From an uncultured Psychroserpens sp. (lineage in GTDB: Bacteria; Bacteroidota; Bacteroidia; Flavobacteriales; Flavobacteriaceae), in the NCBI RefSeq assembly GCF_947503375.1, contig NZ_CANNDQ010000004.1, forward strand, positions 273,294 through 337,293: 64,000 nt of DNA. The letters are read 5' to 3'. Position 1 is the stretch's first letter. Each line of letters begins with the position of its first letter. This document shows positions 9,944 through 18,403 of the stretch, in pieces. The notes beneath the pieces were generated by a model. The model was not told the origin of the DNA and did not search any database. It was given only the letters and a program-made list of their open reading frames with translations. A program made the translations under genes and the position numbers.

Positions 9944-11806
9944 ATGAAGTTTAAATATCTCTTTTGTTTTCTACTGATGATCGTAACCAATGTAATTCTA
10001 TCACAAAACCAAAAAAAAGCAGATAGTATTGATACCGTAATTCAGTCTTCTAAAGTAGATAGTGTAAAGGCTAAAAACTATTTAGAACTCTCAAAACTAT
10101 ACCGATTTGATGATCCTAAACAAATGCTCCTTTATTCTAAAAAAGCTTTAGAGTTATACCAAATCACTAACCATCATAAAGGACAAGCAGAAGCTTATTT
10201 TTATCAAACATCGTATTATAATTCTATTGGAAAATTAGATTCTGCTAGATACTTTATGAAAAAAAACATTGATCAATTATTACTAGCTAGAGACACTATA
10301 AATGCTGCTACTCAAACCTCTAATATGGCCTATTTTGAATTAGCAGATGGCAATACAGACAAAGCCATTACAATGTTAGATTCTCTTACTCCTGTTTTTA
10401 TCAAATACAACGACTCTTCTAGTCTAGCTAGAACTTACATTGTAAAATCACAAGCATACAGTTTAAAAGGCTATAAAAGTTTAACACTTGAAGTCATTCA
10501 AAAAGCTTTAAGTATCTATAGAAATTTAAATGATAAAACTAATATTGCTCAAAGCTTACTTATTATTGGCGATCAATACCAAAGTGGAGAGCAAGATCAA
10601 AAAGCCATTACTGCATTTAAAGAAGCCCTTGAGCTCTATAAACGATTGAATAACAAAATATTCGTTGCTCAAACTCAAAGCTACTTAGGCGACTCATATT
10701 TAGCTATAGGTAATTATAACGAAGCAGACAAAAATCTTAATGAAGCATTACAACTTTCTAAAGAACTAAACTTTAATGCAAATATAGGGCGAACATATAT
10801 CAATTTAGGAAGACTACATCTAGCGAGAAAAGAATATGATAAAGCTATTGATTTCTTAAAAGATGGTCTAAATTTATATCAATCGCTTCGCATTCCGCAC
10901 AACGAAACTAGAGCGAGATTCAATATAGGTAGAGCCTATTTTGAAAAAGGCATGTATAGTAACGCTATTGAAAACCTAGATCAAAGTATCTCCATTTCAA
11001 AACGCATCAATGATATTAATAGATTAAAAGATGCATTGTATTATAAATCACTAGCATTAGAAAATTTAGGAGAGACTAAAGACGCATTTCTCGCCTATAA
11101 GGAAAGTAAACTCTTAAGTGATTCTATTTTTAATGAGAAAAGCCAGCAAAAAATCTCAGAACTTCAAATCAAATATGAAACAGAAAAAAAAGAACAACAA
11201 ATAGCAATGCAGAATAACGAAATTGAACTTTTAGAAGAAAAGTCAAAAGTGAGCAATCTGCAAAGACTATTATTGGGTGTTGGCTTGGTGTTATCGCTAA
11301 CAGCTATAGGCTTGGGTTGGTTTGGTTTCAAACAAAAACTAAAACGTAATAAAAGTGAAAAAGAGAAACTTGACAAAGAGCTTGAATTTAAAAAGAAAGA
11401 ACTAACAACACATGCGTTACAATTAGCAAAAAAGAATGAATTATTAGGTGTTTTAAAATCTAAGGCTGAAGTATTAAAAACAGATCGCACGAAAACAAAC
11501 GGTTATCAAGAATTGATCTCAACGATAAATCTCGATCTACAAGATGATAAAAACTGGGGGAATTTCACGCAATACTTCGAGCAAGCTTACAAAGGTTTTA
11601 ATCAAAAGATAAAAGAAAAATACCCTCAAATAAATACTAATGACCTACGCTTCATAGCACTTCTAAAAATGAATTTATCCAACAAAGAAGTAGCAAGCAT
11701 CTTAAACATTTCACCAGATGGTGTAAAGAAAGCACGTTATAGAATTCGAAAAAAACTCAATTTATCAACCGAAGATTCTTTAGAACAAATGGTTCAAGAT
11801 CTATAA
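9944..11806 (+). CDS. Membrane TPR protein with C-terminal LuxR-type HTH
   Basis: A 620-residue predicted regulator. After signal peptide MKFKYLFCFLLMIVTNVILS come about eight tetratricopeptide-like repeats (roughly residues 40-400, for example NYNEADKNLNEALQLSKEL). A coiled coil precedes one transmembrane helix at about 439-462 (LLLGVGLVLSLTAIGLGWFG). A second coiled coil and a C-terminal LuxR/GerE-type helix-turn-helix follow (DLRFIALLKMNLSNKEVASIL, then SPDGVKKARYRIRKKL). The TPRs would be periplasmic and the HTH cytoplasmic, a one-component sensor plan common in Bacteroidota. The three paralogous lipoprotein genes start 190 bp downstream and are its natural candidate targets. Confidence 0.85.
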   Translation: MKFKYLFCFLLMIVTNVILSQNQKKADSIDTVIQSSKVDSVKAKNYLELSKLYRFDDPKQMLLYSKKALELYQITNHHKGQAEAYFYQTSYYNSIGKLDSARYFMKKNIDQLLLARDTINAATQTSNMAYFELADGNTDKAITMLDSLTPVFIKYNDSSSLARTYIVKSQAYSLKGYKSLTLEVIQKALSIYRNLNDKTNIAQSLLIIGDQYQSGEQDQKAITAFKEALELYKRLNNKIFVAQTQSYLGDSYLAIGNYNEADKNLNEALQLSKELNFNANIGRTYINLGRLHLARKEYDKAIDFLKDGLNLYQSLRIPHNETRARFNIGRAYFEKGMYSNAIENLDQSISISKRINDINRLKDALYYKSLALENLGETKDAFLAYKESKLLSDSIFNEKSQQKISELQIKYETEKKEQQIAMQNNEIELLEEKSKVSNLQRLLLGVGLVLSLTAIGLGWFGFKQKLKRNKSEKEKLDKELEFKKKELTTHALQLAKKNELLGVLKSKAEVLKTDRTKTNGYQELISTINLDLQDDKNWGNFTQYFEQAYKGFNQKIKEKYPQINTNDLRFIALLKMNLSNKEVASILNISPDGVKKARYRIRKKLNLSTEDSLEQMVQDL

Positions 11807-11995
11807 TTTTAGGCTTTTACAACTCGTCTACCGTTTGTCTACCATCATTTCTTGTAAATACAATTAGCTGATTATAAGTTTATAACGTCATCAATTTGAC
11901 ATACCAGTTTTGTGGTGTCTTACTCAAGTTTGGGCTGCAGACCTTACACGAGTGAGTCACTATAAAACACATTAAACCACAAAACATTTATAATC

Positions 11996-12964
11996 ATGAA
12001 ATCTTTAAGACATACATTTAAGGCATTATTAGTGCTATACTTATTAGCCGCCTCTTGCTCTAGTGATGAAGGAGATAATAATACTACCCAATTTACAGCT
12101 TCAGATTTAATTCTTACCATAGATGAACATACCACCACTTCATTGTTAGGAACTATTACCACCAATATAGAAGGTAATTTAAATTACACCATAAGCTCTC
12201 AAAGCGTAGATGGTGCTCTAGGAATTGACAATTTTTTAGGACATGTTTTCGTTAATGATCGCTCCAAAATAGATTTTGAAACAACACCAGTTTTCGATGC
12301 TACAGTTACTGTGAGCAATTCATCAGATTCGGTCTCAGCAATGATTCAACTTACCTTGAACAATGTAGATGATATTGCTACCTTCCTATCCTCTAATAGC
12401 AGAGCAATTTATGATTCGGCAAGCCCAGGTGACTGGATAAAAATATCATCAAGCGAATACAACATTTTGGCATCAACATTAAAAAATGTTGTAAAATCTG
12501 GATCTACAGATGAGCAATATAATTTTGATGATACAATCTCTCCAGTGAGTGCTAGTGCAAATGGAATTACTATGGTTAATAACAATGGTGTTTCTATGCC
12601 AATTGACAGTTATGTTTTCGCTTTTAAGTACAATGTAACAGAAAATAATATTCAAGGCGCTAAAGTAAAAGCATTCTTTTACAGTTGTTGTCCAATGACC
12701 GATAATAAAAATATTGGCGAAGCTCTACCTATGCACAATTCTGGAGATAATTACTTTGTATTAAAAGGGAATAGCGCACCGACATCTCATGCAGGAATCG
12801 TTGGTTTTTTCTGTCCTAAAAAACCAGGATTTAAACAACTACCTTACGAAACTAATTACCTATTTAATCAGTCCGATGCAATATACTTTTCAGACCAAGG
12901 AGCTACAGAGTCAGCATTAATTCTTTATCAAGGTTTAAGTACTACGTTGAAACAATGGAACTAA
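11996..12964 (+). CDS. Cadherin-like lipoprotein, tandem paralogue 1
   Basis: A 322-residue predicted lipoprotein: MKSLRHTFKALLVLYLLAASCSS ends in a lipobox with Cys at about residue 21. The first third has a cadherin/Ig-like plan (LILTIDEH...LLGTITTNIEGNLNYTI, then FVNDRSKIDFE). The rest is shared with the next two genes: an LNNVDDIA segment, a block around YVFAFKYNVTE, VLKGNSAPTSHAGIVGF and the closing YQGLSTTLKQWN. The function is unknown; an outer-membrane surface protein is likely. The stop (12962-12964) lies 23 bp before the next gene's ATG, so the trio is probably one operon. A tandem GTCTACC pair upstream (11829-11850) may be a regulatory site. Confidence 0.75.
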   Translation: MKSLRHTFKALLVLYLLAASCSSDEGDNNTTQFTASDLILTIDEHTTTSLLGTITTNIEGNLNYTISSQSVDGALGIDNFLGHVFVNDRSKIDFETTPVFDATVTVSNSSDSVSAMIQLTLNNVDDIATFLSSNSRAIYDSASPGDWIKISSSEYNILASTLKNVVKSGSTDEQYNFDDTISPVSASANGITMVNNNGVSMPIDSYVFAFKYNVTENNIQGAKVKAFFYSCCPMTDNKNIGEALPMHNSGDNYFVLKGNSAPTSHAGIVGFFCPKKPGFKQLPYETNYLFNQSDAIYFSDQGATESALILYQGLSTTLKQWN

Positions 12965-12987
12965 AAAAGGGATTATATTTTATAATT

Positions 12988-13989
12988 ATGAAGATATTAC
13001 TCACAAAATCATATATGGTTTTACTAGTTTGTTGCGCAATGTATAATTGCAGTAATGACCACAAACCCAACTTTAAAGACCAAAATACGCCTAGTTTAAT
13101 GGTCAAAGATTTTTCAATTACAATCAATGAACACCCTCTAGAGAATGAGTTGCTGGGAACTATAGAAACCAATATAGATGCAACATTTACTGTAATCTCA
13201 GAAAATCCAGAAGATGCGATTCATGTTGATGCTGCAACTGGTGATATTTATATTGCTGACACTTCAATATTTGATTATGAAATAAACAACGAAATACTGG
13301 CAACTGTTCAAGCAAATACATCAGGAGAATATACCGAATCTACTATCTCTATTAAACTTAACAATATTGATGATATTGCTTTTTACTTAACTGATTCTAA
13401 AGACAATTATGTCAATGCAGAGGCTGGACAATGGATAGAGATTACTGAAGAAGAATACAATTTCCTAGCTACTAAGCTTCACCTTGTAACTAAAAGTGGA
13501 TTAGATGATTTTCAATTTGATATTTTTGCCTTTGGATCTGGAGGTATTACACCTTCATATCTAGGTATCACAGTAGCAAACGATAACGGTCATACACTAC
13601 CGCATGGGAGTTATTGTTTTGCTTTTAAATATATTCCTGTAGATACTGCATTTGAAACGCATAGTGAAACCAGAGTAAAACTTTCAACTAATAGCGTAAA
13701 TAGTACTTATAACAATTTAGGATCTGTACTGCCTAGTCATGGCGGAGGTGAAGACTTTTTTTTCGACAATCCTTATACTTTTGTATTAAAAGGCAATACT
13801 ATTCCTATAAATAATACTGGCTATCTAGCAATGTATGCCAAGACATTTATTGGATATAAAACTGTTGAAGGAACAACAAATTACTACACCAACTTTGGAG
13901 ATGTTTCAGATCTTAGTACACATGGAACCATTGCCTCTAGAGTATTTATGTATCAAGGCTTAAGTACCACTCAAAAGCAATGGGATTAA
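12988..13989 (+). CDS. Cadherin-like lipoprotein, tandem paralogue 2
   Basis: A 333-residue predicted lipoprotein. I chose the ATG at 12988 (MKILLTKSYMVLLVCCAMYN) over a more upstream frame start because it yields a proper signal peptide ending in a lipobox at MYNCSN. The architecture matches its neighbours: FSITINEHPLENELLGTIETNID, then IYIADTSIFDYEIN, LNNIDDIAFYL, a block around YCFAFKYIPVD, FVLKGNTIPINNTGYLAMY and the closing YQGLSTTQKQWD. FDYEIN is shared with paralogue 3. The C-terminal QWD codons almost abut paralogue 3. The role is unknown; divergence among the three suggests old duplications rather than a recent copy. Confidence 0.75.
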   Translation: MKILLTKSYMVLLVCCAMYNCSNDHKPNFKDQNTPSLMVKDFSITINEHPLENELLGTIETNIDATFTVISENPEDAIHVDAATGDIYIADTSIFDYEINNEILATVQANTSGEYTESTISIKLNNIDDIAFYLTDSKDNYVNAEAGQWIEITEEEYNFLATKLHLVTKSGLDDFQFDIFAFGSGGITPSYLGITVANDNGHTLPHGSYCFAFKYIPVDTAFETHSETRVKLSTNSVNSTYNNLGSVLPSHGGGEDFFFDNPYTFVLKGNTIPINNTGYLAMYAKTFIGYKTVEGTTNYYTNFGDVSDLSTHGTIASRVFMYQGLSTTQKQWD

Positions 13990-14000
13990 ACCAAAATATT

Positions 14001-14987
14001 ATGAAATCTCTATTTTTCAAAATACTAGTAATCTTGTGCTTATTAGTGATTAACTACAATTGTAGTGATGACGATTCTATACCTCAAGAAAAAACTAGAG
14101 TGCAATTAACTGCTGAAGACTTCACAATTTCTATTGATGAACATCCCATAACAAATGGTGATTTCTTAGGAACAATGACAACTAACATGGAAGCCAACTT
14201 CAATATTGTCTCTCAGGATATTCCAGACGCACTCACTTTAGACTCACAAACTGGAAATATATCTATAGCAAATGCTTCGGTATTTGATTATGAAATAAAT
14301 TCAACTATTGAAGCAACAGTAAACGTAAGTACATCTAATGAAACGGTTGAAGCTAAAATTACAATTAACCTTAACAATCTAGATGACATCGAATATTTTT
14401 TAACGACTACTAAACAAACTTATATAGATGCAGCAGATAATACTTGGCTATTAATTACAGAAGAGGAATACAACTTATTATCAACAGCATTGAATAATGT
14501 CACAAAATCTGGAACTACAGATATGCAATATGATAGTGATGTTCAAACAGACCCTCCTATTAATGAAGGATTAACCATTATTAACAACAACTCAGAAATA
14601 GTACCAGCTGGTAGTTACCTATTTGCTTTTAAGTATTATGCCTTTTCTCATCCATTCTTTGGTCAAGTTCCAATAGATGAGGCTAAAGTAAGACTATCTG
14701 AAACCGATATTGCCAATGGCTATTATACTATAGGTTCAACTTTAGCGCCTCATGACGAAGGCAATCAATACTTCTTATTAAAAGGAAATGCTACACCTAT
14801 TAATAATATAGGTTACCTTGGTATTTGCGAATCTGATGGTATAGGTTACAAACGTATAGCTGGAACAAATGTTTACAGCAATGCTTGTGCCTCTAGTGAT
14901 TATTTCAATAAGGAAAATAATCAAGCTGTAGGAGGATTAGTGGTCATGTACCAAGGTTTAAGTACCACACTAAAGCAATGGGATTGA
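14001..14987 (+). CDS. Cadherin-like lipoprotein, tandem paralogue 3
   Basis: A 328-residue predicted lipoprotein. The ATG at 14001 gives signal MKSLFFKILVILCLLVIN and a lipobox at INYNCSD; the upstream frame extension overlaps paralogue 2 and is not needed. Shared blocks are FTISIDEHPITNGDFLGTMTTNM, ISIANASVFDYEIN, LNNLDDIEYFL, LFAFKYYAF, LLKGNATPINNIGYLGI and YQGLSTTLKQWD. Spacing to paralogue 2 is 11 bp. The gene ends at a strong palindromic terminator shared with pyrF on the other strand, which closes the operon. Binding partner and localisation beyond the lipobox are unknown. Confidence 0.75.
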   Translation: MKSLFFKILVILCLLVINYNCSDDDSIPQEKTRVQLTAEDFTISIDEHPITNGDFLGTMTTNMEANFNIVSQDIPDALTLDSQTGNISIANASVFDYEINSTIEATVNVSTSNETVEAKITINLNNLDDIEYFLTTTKQTYIDAADNTWLLITEEEYNLLSTALNNVTKSGTTDMQYDSDVQTDPPINEGLTIINNNSEIVPAGSYLFAFKYYAFSHPFFGQVPIDEAKVRLSETDIANGYYTIGSTLAPHDEGNQYFLLKGNATPINNIGYLGICESDGIGYKRIAGTNVYSNACASSDYFNKENNQAVGGLVVMYQGLSTTLKQWD

Positions 14988-15005
14988 GATATGGATTGAA
15001 TTAGA

Positions 15006-15036
15006 AAAAAAAGGCAAATCAATTGATTTGCCTTTT
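15006..15036. terminator. Bidirectional terminator
   Basis: A perfect 28-nt palindrome at 15009-15036, AAAAGGCAAATCAA and its complement, with A and T tracts at the two ends. It lies between the third lipoprotein (+) and pyrF (-) and can serve both strands. Confidence 0.85.
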
Positions 15037-15057
15037 ATATACATTATCTTTTTTCTG

Positions 15058-15870
15058 TTATATCAATTCTAAAGCCATCTCTTTCTGTAAAACCGAAGCT
15101 TTTTGAGCAGCAGCCTGTGCAAAATCATGGTCATGAGAAGCGTAGATAATACCACGAGACGAGTTGACCAATAATCCTACATTATTATTCATTCCATACT
15201 TGCAGACATCTTTCAGATTACCACCTTGAGCACCAATTCCTGGAACCAATAAGAAAGCATTGGGAATTATTTTTCTAATTTCAGTAAAATATTCTGCCTT
15301 AGTGGCACCAACCACATACATTAGATTTTCGGCATTTTTCCAAGTTTTAGAAATTTCTAAAACCTGCCTATACAAGTCTTTCCCTTCAACTGTTTTGGTT
15401 TGAAAATCGAAAGCACCTTTATTAGATGTAAGTGCAAGTAAAATAGTGTGTTTATTTTTGAATTCTAAAAATGGTTCAATCGAATCACTTCCCATGTATG
15501 GTGCAACGGTTATACTATCAAATTCTAGGTCTTCAAAAAATGCTTTGGCATACATACGACTTGTATTTCCTATATCGCCTCGTTTAGCATCGGCAATGGT
15601 AAAAATTTCTGGATGATTTTCATTAAGATATGAAATGGTCTTTTCAAGTGCTTTCCATCCTTTTAAACCATAAGCTTCGTAAAATGCCGTGTTTGGTTTA
15701 TAGGCAACACATAAGTGATGTGTTGCATCAATGATGGCTTTGTTGAAAGCAAAAATAGGATCATCTTCTTCTAACAAATGTTTTGGAATTTTATTGAGAT
15801 CTACATCTAGTCCAATACAAAGAAAAGATTGTTTTTTATGTATTTGTTCTGTAAGTTGCTGTGTTGTCAT
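15058..15870 (-). CDS. pyrF: Orotidine 5'-phosphate decarboxylase
   Basis: The enzyme decarboxylates OMP to UMP, the last step of de novo UMP synthesis. It is of the longer PyrF type (about 270 residues), with FLCIGLDVD at the N-terminus, the catalytic [10 protein letters not shown] block and the phosphate-binding [11 protein letters not shown]. The start is taken at the ATG at 15870 (MTTQQLTEQ); a frame opening at a TTG at 15900 would run through a terminator-like hairpin. That hairpin ends 5 bp before the ATG and separates pyrF from prfA, which raises the possibility of read-through control. Confidence 0.96.
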   Translation of the reverse strand: MTTQQLTEQIHKKQSFLCIGLDVDLNKIPKHLLEEDDPIFAFNKAIIDATHHLCVAYKPNTAFYEAYGLKGWKALEKTISYLNENHPEIFTIADAKRGDIGNTSRMYAKAFFEDLEFDSITVAPYMGSDSIEPFLEFKNKHTILLALTSNKGAFDFQTKTVEGKDLYRQVLEISKTWKNAENLMYVVGATKAEYFTEIRKIIPNAFLLVPGIGAQGGNLKDVCKYGMNNNVGLLVNSSRGIIYASHDHDFAQAAAQKASVLQKEMALELI

Positions 15871-15875
15871 GTCAT

Positions 15876-15897
15876 AAAAAAGCCTCAGAATTGAGGC
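15876..15897 (-). terminator. Terminator-like hairpin between prfA and pyrF
   Basis: On the minus strand GCCTCAATTCTGAGGC forms a 7-bp stem with a 2-nt centre (or a 6-bp stem with a 4-nt loop), followed by six T. It starts 7 bp after the prfA stop, and its T tract ends 5 bp before the pyrF ATG, so it occupies the position of the pyrF ribosome-binding region. Confidence 0.75.
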
Positions 15898-15904
15898 CAA
15901 AATT

Positions 15905-16981
15905 TTATATATGTTCGTCGCTTGCTTTTAGTTTTTCTGTATTTTCAGCAAGTTGTAATTCGTCAATGATTTTTTGAATATCTCCATTTACGATGTTTGA
16001 TAGGTCATATAGTGTTAATCCAATTCTATGATCTGTAACACGACCTTGCGGATAATTATATGTTCTAATTTTTGCACTTCTATCTCCAGAGCTCACCATG
16101 CTTCCACGCTTTGCCGCATCTTCTTCTTGTTTTTTAGCCAATTCTAGATCGTAAAGTCTAGAGCGTAATACTTTGAAGGCTTTCTCTTTATTTTTATGCT
16201 GTGATTTTTGATCTTGACATTGCGCTACCAATCCTGTTGGTTCATGTGTTAATCGCACTGCAGAATATGTGGTGTTTACCGATTGACCACCTGGACCTGA
16301 AGAACAGAAAAAATCAATTCGTACATCTTTAGGATCGATCTCAATATCAAACTCTTCAGCTTCTGGAAATACCATACAAGTAGCTGCACTTGTATGTACA
16401 CGTCCTTGAGTTTCGGTTTGTGGTACACGCTGTACACGATGCACACCTGCTTCAAATTTTAGTGTTCCATATACATCTTCACCTGAAACTTCAAATTGAA
16501 TTTCTTTAAATCCACCATTTGTGCCTTCACTGTAATCTACCACGTCAACTCTCCAGCCTTTACTTTCGCAGTATTTTGAATACATTCTGAACAAATCACC
16601 AGCAAAGATACTAGCCTCATCTCCTCCAGTTCCAGCTCGCAATTCGACCACTGCATTTTTAGAGTCTTCAGGGTCTTTTGGAATTAGCAAAAATTTAATC
16701 TCATCTTCAAGTTTAGGAATACCTGCCTTGGCTTCATCATACTGCATTTTTGCCATTTCAACCATTTCAGCATCACTACCATCAGCAATAATTTCTTCGG
16801 CTTCTTTAAGATTATTCGATAATTCAATATACGCTTCGCGCTTATCCATCAACAATCTTAAGTCTTTATATTCTTTATTAAGTTGTACGTAACGTTTTTG
16901 ATCTGAAATAATGTCTGGCTGAATAATTAAATCACTCACTTCATCAAAACGTTGTTTTATAATCTGTAACTTTTCTAACAT
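15905..16981 (-). CDS. prfA: Peptide chain release factor 1
   Basis: RF1 recognises UAA and UAG stop codons and triggers peptide release on the ribosome. The 358-residue product has the family length. The peptidyl-hydrolase loop GGQ is seen in [21 protein letters not shown], preceded by the RF motif [16 protein letters not shown] and [18 protein letters not shown]. The codon-recognition region near residues 180-190 fits RF1, since PQTETQGR lacks the SPF seen in RF2. The ATG is at 16981. It is followed by a hairpin and then pyrF; upstream lies the divergently transcribed small membrane-protein pair. Confidence 0.96.
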   Translation of the reverse strand: MLEKLQIIKQRFDEVSDLIIQPDIISDQKRYVQLNKEYKDLRLLMDKREAYIELSNNLKEAEEIIADGSDAEMVEMAKMQYDEAKAGIPKLEDEIKFLLIPKDPEDSKNAVVELRAGTGGDEASIFAGDLFRMYSKYCESKGWRVDVVDYSEGTNGGFKEIQFEVSGEDVYGTLKFEAGVHRVQRVPQTETQGRVHTSAATCMVFPEAEEFDIEIDPKDVRIDFFCSSGPGGQSVNTTYSAVRLTHEPTGLVAQCQDQKSQHKNKEKAFKVLRSRLYDLELAKKQEEDAAKRGSMVSSGDRSAKIRTYNYPQGRVTDHRIGLTLYDLSNIVNGDIQKIIDELQLAENTEKLKASDEHI

Positions 16982-17094
16982 GTATGCTTGTAAAATTGAG
17001 TTTCAAAAGTACAATATTTTATGGATTTTTAATCGTTGAAAACTTGTTAAGAATTTTGAAAAATAAATTTTTAAGTTTTAGCGTTATCTATCAT

Positions 17095-17385
17095 ATGCGT
17101 AAGCAATTCACATCCATACTAAACTACTACAAATCTATGTCGCTATGGTCCTTTTTAGTAACATTGACCATAACGGTAATTAATCCTGAATTAATTTTAG
17201 CCTTGAGCACTAAACTTTTTTTGGTATTTGTACTTTGGTTTATATTAAGCGACAGAAAAGTAAGACAACGTCTGCGATTTTATAGAATACGTGGTGTTTC
17301 AAATCTGAAGTTTTTTAGTGTGATTTTTTTATTTGATAGTTTAATCACATGTGCGTTTCTATTACTTATCAAAGGATTCATTTAA
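17095..17385 (+). CDS. Small membrane protein, paralogue A of compact ABC system
   Basis: A 96-residue membrane protein from the ATG at 17095 (MRKQFTSILNYYKSMSLWSF); a longer frame starts at 16984 but begins in the prfA leader. Helices lie at about 16-33, 36-52 and 74-93. The block TKLFLVFVLWFILSDRKVRQRLRFYRIRGVSNLKFFSV aligns with the next gene (TKLFLILFLWYI, KKRLIFYKNLGISTLKLYS). No family is recognised. With its paralogue and the ATPase at 17738 it may form a two-subunit ABC permease of unusually small size; the arrangement is seen, the function is inferred. Confidence 0.65.
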   Translation: MRKQFTSILNYYKSMSLWSFLVTLTITVINPELILALSTKLFLVFVLWFILSDRKVRQRLRFYRIRGVSNLKFFSVIFLFDSLITCAFLLLIKGFI

Positions 17386-17453
17386 AGTAATTAAAATCAT
17401 ATTTTAACGTATTACTATGAGCTTTTCTCAGAATATTGTATTTATTTACATGC

Positions 17454-17741
17454 ATGAATATTCTTAAGCTGATTTTTATCTTCTACAAACCATTTTGGGT
17501 TTGGTCTCAAATTATAAGTATTTTAATTATGCTTTTTAATCCTAATGTATATGCTCTAATCATTACAAAATTATTTTTAATACTTTTTCTATGGTATATT
17601 ATAAACGGAACGGAAGCCAAGAAGCGGTTGATCTTTTATAAAAATTTAGGAATTTCTACATTAAAATTATACAGTTATGTTTTCTTAATTGACTGCGCGT
17701 TCAGTATTCTGATTTATCAATTTCTTATAGATATTATATGA
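17454..17741 (+). CDS. Small membrane protein, paralogue B of compact ABC system
   Basis: A 95-residue membrane protein from the ATG at 17454 (MNILKLIFIFYKPFWVWSQI); an alternative in-frame ATG lies six codons upstream at 17436. Three hydrophobic segments are seen, near residues 15-30, 35-52 and 70-92. It shares with the preceding gene the basic loop KKRLIFYKNLG, the SxLK turn and a FL-D motif. Its stop codon overlaps the start of the ATPase gene (TATGA, 17738-17741), strong evidence for coupled translation. Length and charge pattern suggest a half-sized permease subunit or an immunity-type membrane protein. Confidence 0.65.
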   Translation: MNILKLIFIFYKPFWVWSQIISILIMLFNPNVYALIITKLFLILFLWYIINGTEAKKRLIFYKNLGISTLKLYSYVFLIDCAFSILIYQFLIDII

Positions 17742-18403
17742 CCTTAGAAGTTGACAACATAGAACTTTATTTTTCTAACAAACGTATTTTAAATGGTATT
17801 TATTTAAAAGCTGAAACTAAGAAAATAACTACTATTCTTGGTAGTAATGGCTGTGGTAAAAGTAGTTTGCTTAGAATTATATTTGGAGATTTAATGCCAA
17901 AATACAAACTCATCAGAATAAACAAAGAACCCATTAAAAAACCTCTGTATAGGACTGGTCGTATTAGCATATTACCACAACATAATTTTATTCCTAGCAG
18001 TGTTAAAATAAATTACGCTTTTAATATCTTAGGTGTAAACTGGAGCACTTTTATAGATACTTTTGAAGGGTTTTCAAAGTACAAATACAATTCTATGAAT
18101 CAACTTTCTGGTGGCGAACGACGCGTTGTAGAAACTTACTTGATATTAAAAAGTGAAAGTGAAATTGTATTATTAGACGAGCCGTTTTCACACATAGCGC
18201 CATTATATATTGAAAAAATCAAACAATTAATTACTGACGTAAAAAAAGATAAAGTAATTATTCTAACTGATCATATTTACAAACATGTTATTAATATAGC
18301 AGACAAAATATACTTACTCAATGATGGTCATTCAAAACTCATTAGCGATCTTAAGGAGTTAGAATTCTATAACTACATCAATATTGGAAGCTTAGACTCC
18401 TAA
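17738..18403 (+). CDS. ABC transporter ATP-binding protein
   Basis: A 221-residue ABC ATPase subunit. Walker A is ILGSNGCGKSS near residue 34, the signature is LSGGERR near 123, Walker B is EIVLLDEPFSH near 142, and the switch His follows in ILTDHIY. The Q-loop is ISILPQHNF. It is shorter than most importers' ATPases, with no C-terminal regulatory domain, which resembles exporters of the lantibiotic-immunity or lipoprotein type. The gene overlaps the preceding membrane protein by 4 bp and, at its other end, overlaps the convergent purM by 4 bp. The substrate is unknown; the ATPase call is firm. Confidence 0.92.
   Translation: MTLEVDNIELYFSNKRILNGIYLKAETKKITTILGSNGCGKSSLLRIIFGDLMPKYKLIRINKEPIKKPLYRTGRISILPQHNFIPSSVKINYAFNILGVNWSTFIDTFEGFSKYKYNSMNQLSGGERRVVETYLILKSESEIVLLDEPFSHIAPLYIEKIKQLITDVKKDKVIILTDHIYKHVINIADKIYLLNDGHSKLISDLKELEFYNYINIGSLDS

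Noticed and set aside
15871..15900. TTG-initiated N-terminal extension of pyrF
   Set aside because: It would translate through the terminator hairpin and adds ten residues not expected in the family.
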